The notes under the pieces are model-generated. The model was not told the DNA's origin, searched no databases, and saw only the letters and a list, made by a program, of their open reading frames with translations. The translations under genes were made by a program, and so were the position numbers. Of a stretch of DNA of 27,500 nt, positions 26,276 through 27,500 are shown piece after piece (positions within the stretch are counted from its first letter, which is position 1; every line of letters begins with the position of its first letter). Source of the stretch: Prorocentrum cordatum (Eukaryota > Sar > Dinophyceae > Prorocentrales > Prorocentraceae); NCBI GenBank assembly GCA_963575745.1, contig CAUYUJ010004339.1:1-27500 (forward strand). Direction: 5' to 3'.

Positions 26276-26754
26276 CGCGCGCGCAAGACGAAATCCTTCC
26301 AAAACCTTAGTTTTCGTAGCGATTTTAACATAAAAACATCAAAAAACCAATGGTTTTTCAAAAAAAATGTCAAAATTCATCCCGCGCGCTCTTGCGGATT
26401 CGTAGGAAACCCAACACTTTTTAATCATTTCTGTCAAACGGGCTTTTGCGAGCAACTTTTTCGAACTTCTGCAACAACGGTTGCGCACCTGCCAGGGCCA
26501 TCATCCCTGTCAAATAATACCATGCGGGACACATTCGTTTTTTCTTCGCGCGCGCACGCCGTCGTCGTCGGCCGCGGGGCCCTGAATAGTAGCCACGGTC
26601 GTCCGCATGCCACGAAGTGAAGTGTCCGAACGTCATAGGGCGGGAAGCTGGGTGTGGGTGGTGGCGAAGAGTCGTTTGGAAATTTGGTAGAGCTTGAACC
26701 GGCCCCCCCACAAAGTGGGGGTATTGCCCGCCTCCTATGAAAACCCTGGCACTG
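26276..26754. other. Lower-GC stretch, no gene recognised
   Basis: A-rich runs (CAAAAAAAATG), several short frames, and a small hairpin CCCCCAC-AAA-GTGGGGG (26705-26721). No splice pair or family match. Confidence 0.45.
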
Positions 26755-26855
26755 GTGAGAACGGTGTGTCCCCACGTGCTAGTAAGTGTTGTTGTTGTTG
26801 TTGCTGCTGCATTTTTCGTTCAACATCCGCCCGCAGGAAGACATATCCGACCTAA
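26755..26855 (+). mobile_element. TIR element family A, copy 6, internally deleted and diverged
   Basis: The right part CATTTTTCGTTCAACATCCG… then CAGGAAGACATATCCGAC aligns with the right end of copy 4. The left end GAACGGTGTGTCCCCAC is a weak match to GTCGGGCGTGTCCCC. The interior is reduced and replaced by (GTT)n. Confident as a relic, uncertain at the edges. Confidence 0.55.
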
Positions 26856-26984
26856 GCTCAATCTGCGCTGGCTTCCGGGCACCCCTCGATGCCGCGCCGC
26901 CTCCGCCGGCGGGACCTCCGCCCAGGTTGGCGCGCGTGCGGCGGCCAAGGCTGTTGCAGCTGAGCCACCGAGTGGTCCCCCTCC
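26856..26984 (+). other. Open, protein-like flank upstream of family B copy 3
   Basis: One + frame reads …GGTSAQVGARAAAKAVAAEP… to PPPDA and enters the element as MGLFSTT, the same phase as at copies 1 and 2. GC3-rich. Possible exon end. Confidence 0.35.
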
Positions 26985-26989
26985 AGACG

Positions 26990-27131
26990 CGATGGGCCTG
27001 TTTTCCACCACCGCCATAAGTTGGAGGGGGGAAGGAGGTGGAGGATGAGGACGAGAAGGAAGAGCAGGAGGAGGAGGATGACCCCCTCCCCCTCCTGCAA
27101 ATGGTGGTGGCGCTGGAGAACAAGCCCATCA
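26990..27131 (+). mobile_element. TIR element family B, copy 3, with 5-bp target duplication
   Basis: The left end CGATGGGCCTGTTTTCCACC continues through ACCGCCATAAGTTGG. The right end reads CAAATGGTGGTGGCGCTGG then AGAACAAGCCCATCA. The centre is GGA-rich with CCCCCTCCCCCTCC before the right arm, as in copy 2. AGACG flanks both sides (26985-26989 and 27132-27136). The right TIR has several substitutions, so this copy is older than copy 2. Confidence 0.85.
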
Positions 27132-27134
27132 AGA

Positions 27135-27500
27135 CGTGCCCGTCGGGGCCGCCAGTGTGAAAGCGGAAGGGCAGCCTGCCGCGATTTGACCTGCGAGTGC
27201 GAAAGGTCATTCTATTGCGAAGCAGGAAATTGGCAAGGTTTCATTTGCGAGTGTCGCTGGCGTTGGCGGCAGGGTGACTTGCTGCGTCTCCTGGAAAACA
27301 TCCGCAACCTCGACGATGGGATAGTCAGAGGGCCGCAGGGAGAGGCAACCCGTTACCGAAGGTCGAACTGCACAGCAGTTACCCAGCAGCTGCTGAATGC
27401 CCCCGCGAGGGAACTGCTCGATACCCCCCAGCATCACGTTGGCACCGCAGTTGGGGAGCTGACCGGGAGCATGGGAGCGCCTTCGCTGCGCCTTCACCCA
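27135..27500 (+). CDS. Cys-rich open frame truncated by the window end, unknown
   Basis: Open without stop from inside family B copy 3 to the window end, with no ATG. It reads …QCESGRAACRDLTCECERSF… (seven Cys in about 35 residues), then …GDLLRLLENIRNLDDGIVRG… and …RELLDTPQHHVGTAVGELTG…. It could be the exon after family B copy 3 if that element is spliced out. The - strand (27497-27207) has a rival open frame (…ANVMLGGIEQFPRGGIQQLL…). No domain is assigned. Confidence 0.3.

Overview
The window reads as GC-rich, gene-poor nuclear DNA of a eukaryote. A dinoflagellate is the best fit (my confidence about 0.6). The reasons are high GC with long trinucleotide tracts, many short terminal-inverted-repeat (TIR) elements of the kind known in dinoflagellates as introners or MITEs, minisatellites, no bacterial operon layout, and a weak match to the dinoflagellate spliced leader (DinoSL) just upstream of the first coding-like region. 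No gene could be named. No tRNA, rRNA, CRISPR array or complete transposase was found.

Layout. 1-1025: (CCT)n tract, possible DinoSL relic, then a frameshifted GC3-rich coding-like region (Lys/Gly- and Arg-rich, possibly a retroelement ORF1). 1026-4860: short repeats, family C and F elements, and very long polypyrimidine and (CGT)n tracts. 4924-5733: a coding-like region ending in a Glu-rich domain. 5755-6480: a decayed satellite with units of about 70-100 bp. 6950-8630: degenerate CCAAGAGGC-type repeats, a GGA tract, and family C copy 2. 9028-12315: family A and B TIR elements, two (GT)n tracts, a strong hairpin, a 13-bp minisatellite and GGA tracts. 13083-15521: three large inverted repeats or foldbacks around lower-GC sequence with weak exon candidates. 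15738-17589: family A copies 3 and 4, a 67-76-bp satellite, an AT-richer CATAC-type satellite, and family B copy 2. 17860-20725: CTTGGGGCC repeats and four TIR/foldback elements. 21301-25420: a satellite seen once at 21.4 kb and amplified at 25 kb, with Glu-rich and unnamed coding-like regions between. 25918-27500: family A copies 5 and 6, family B copy 3, and a Cys-rich open frame running off the end.

Main results. Two short non-autonomous TIR families are supported by target-site duplications: family A (8 bp, two copies) and family B (5 bp, two copies). All copies of both lie in the same orientation, and in all three family B copies an upstream open frame runs into the element in the same reading phase. 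This is the pattern expected if B behaves as an introner. The satellites at 5.8-6.5 kb and 24.9-25.4 kb are the same family in opposite orientation.

Coding calls are weak. They rest on composition, codon pattern (RNY, GC3) and splice-like borders only. In this DNA, GC-rich trinucleotide tracts make long spurious open frames on both strands.
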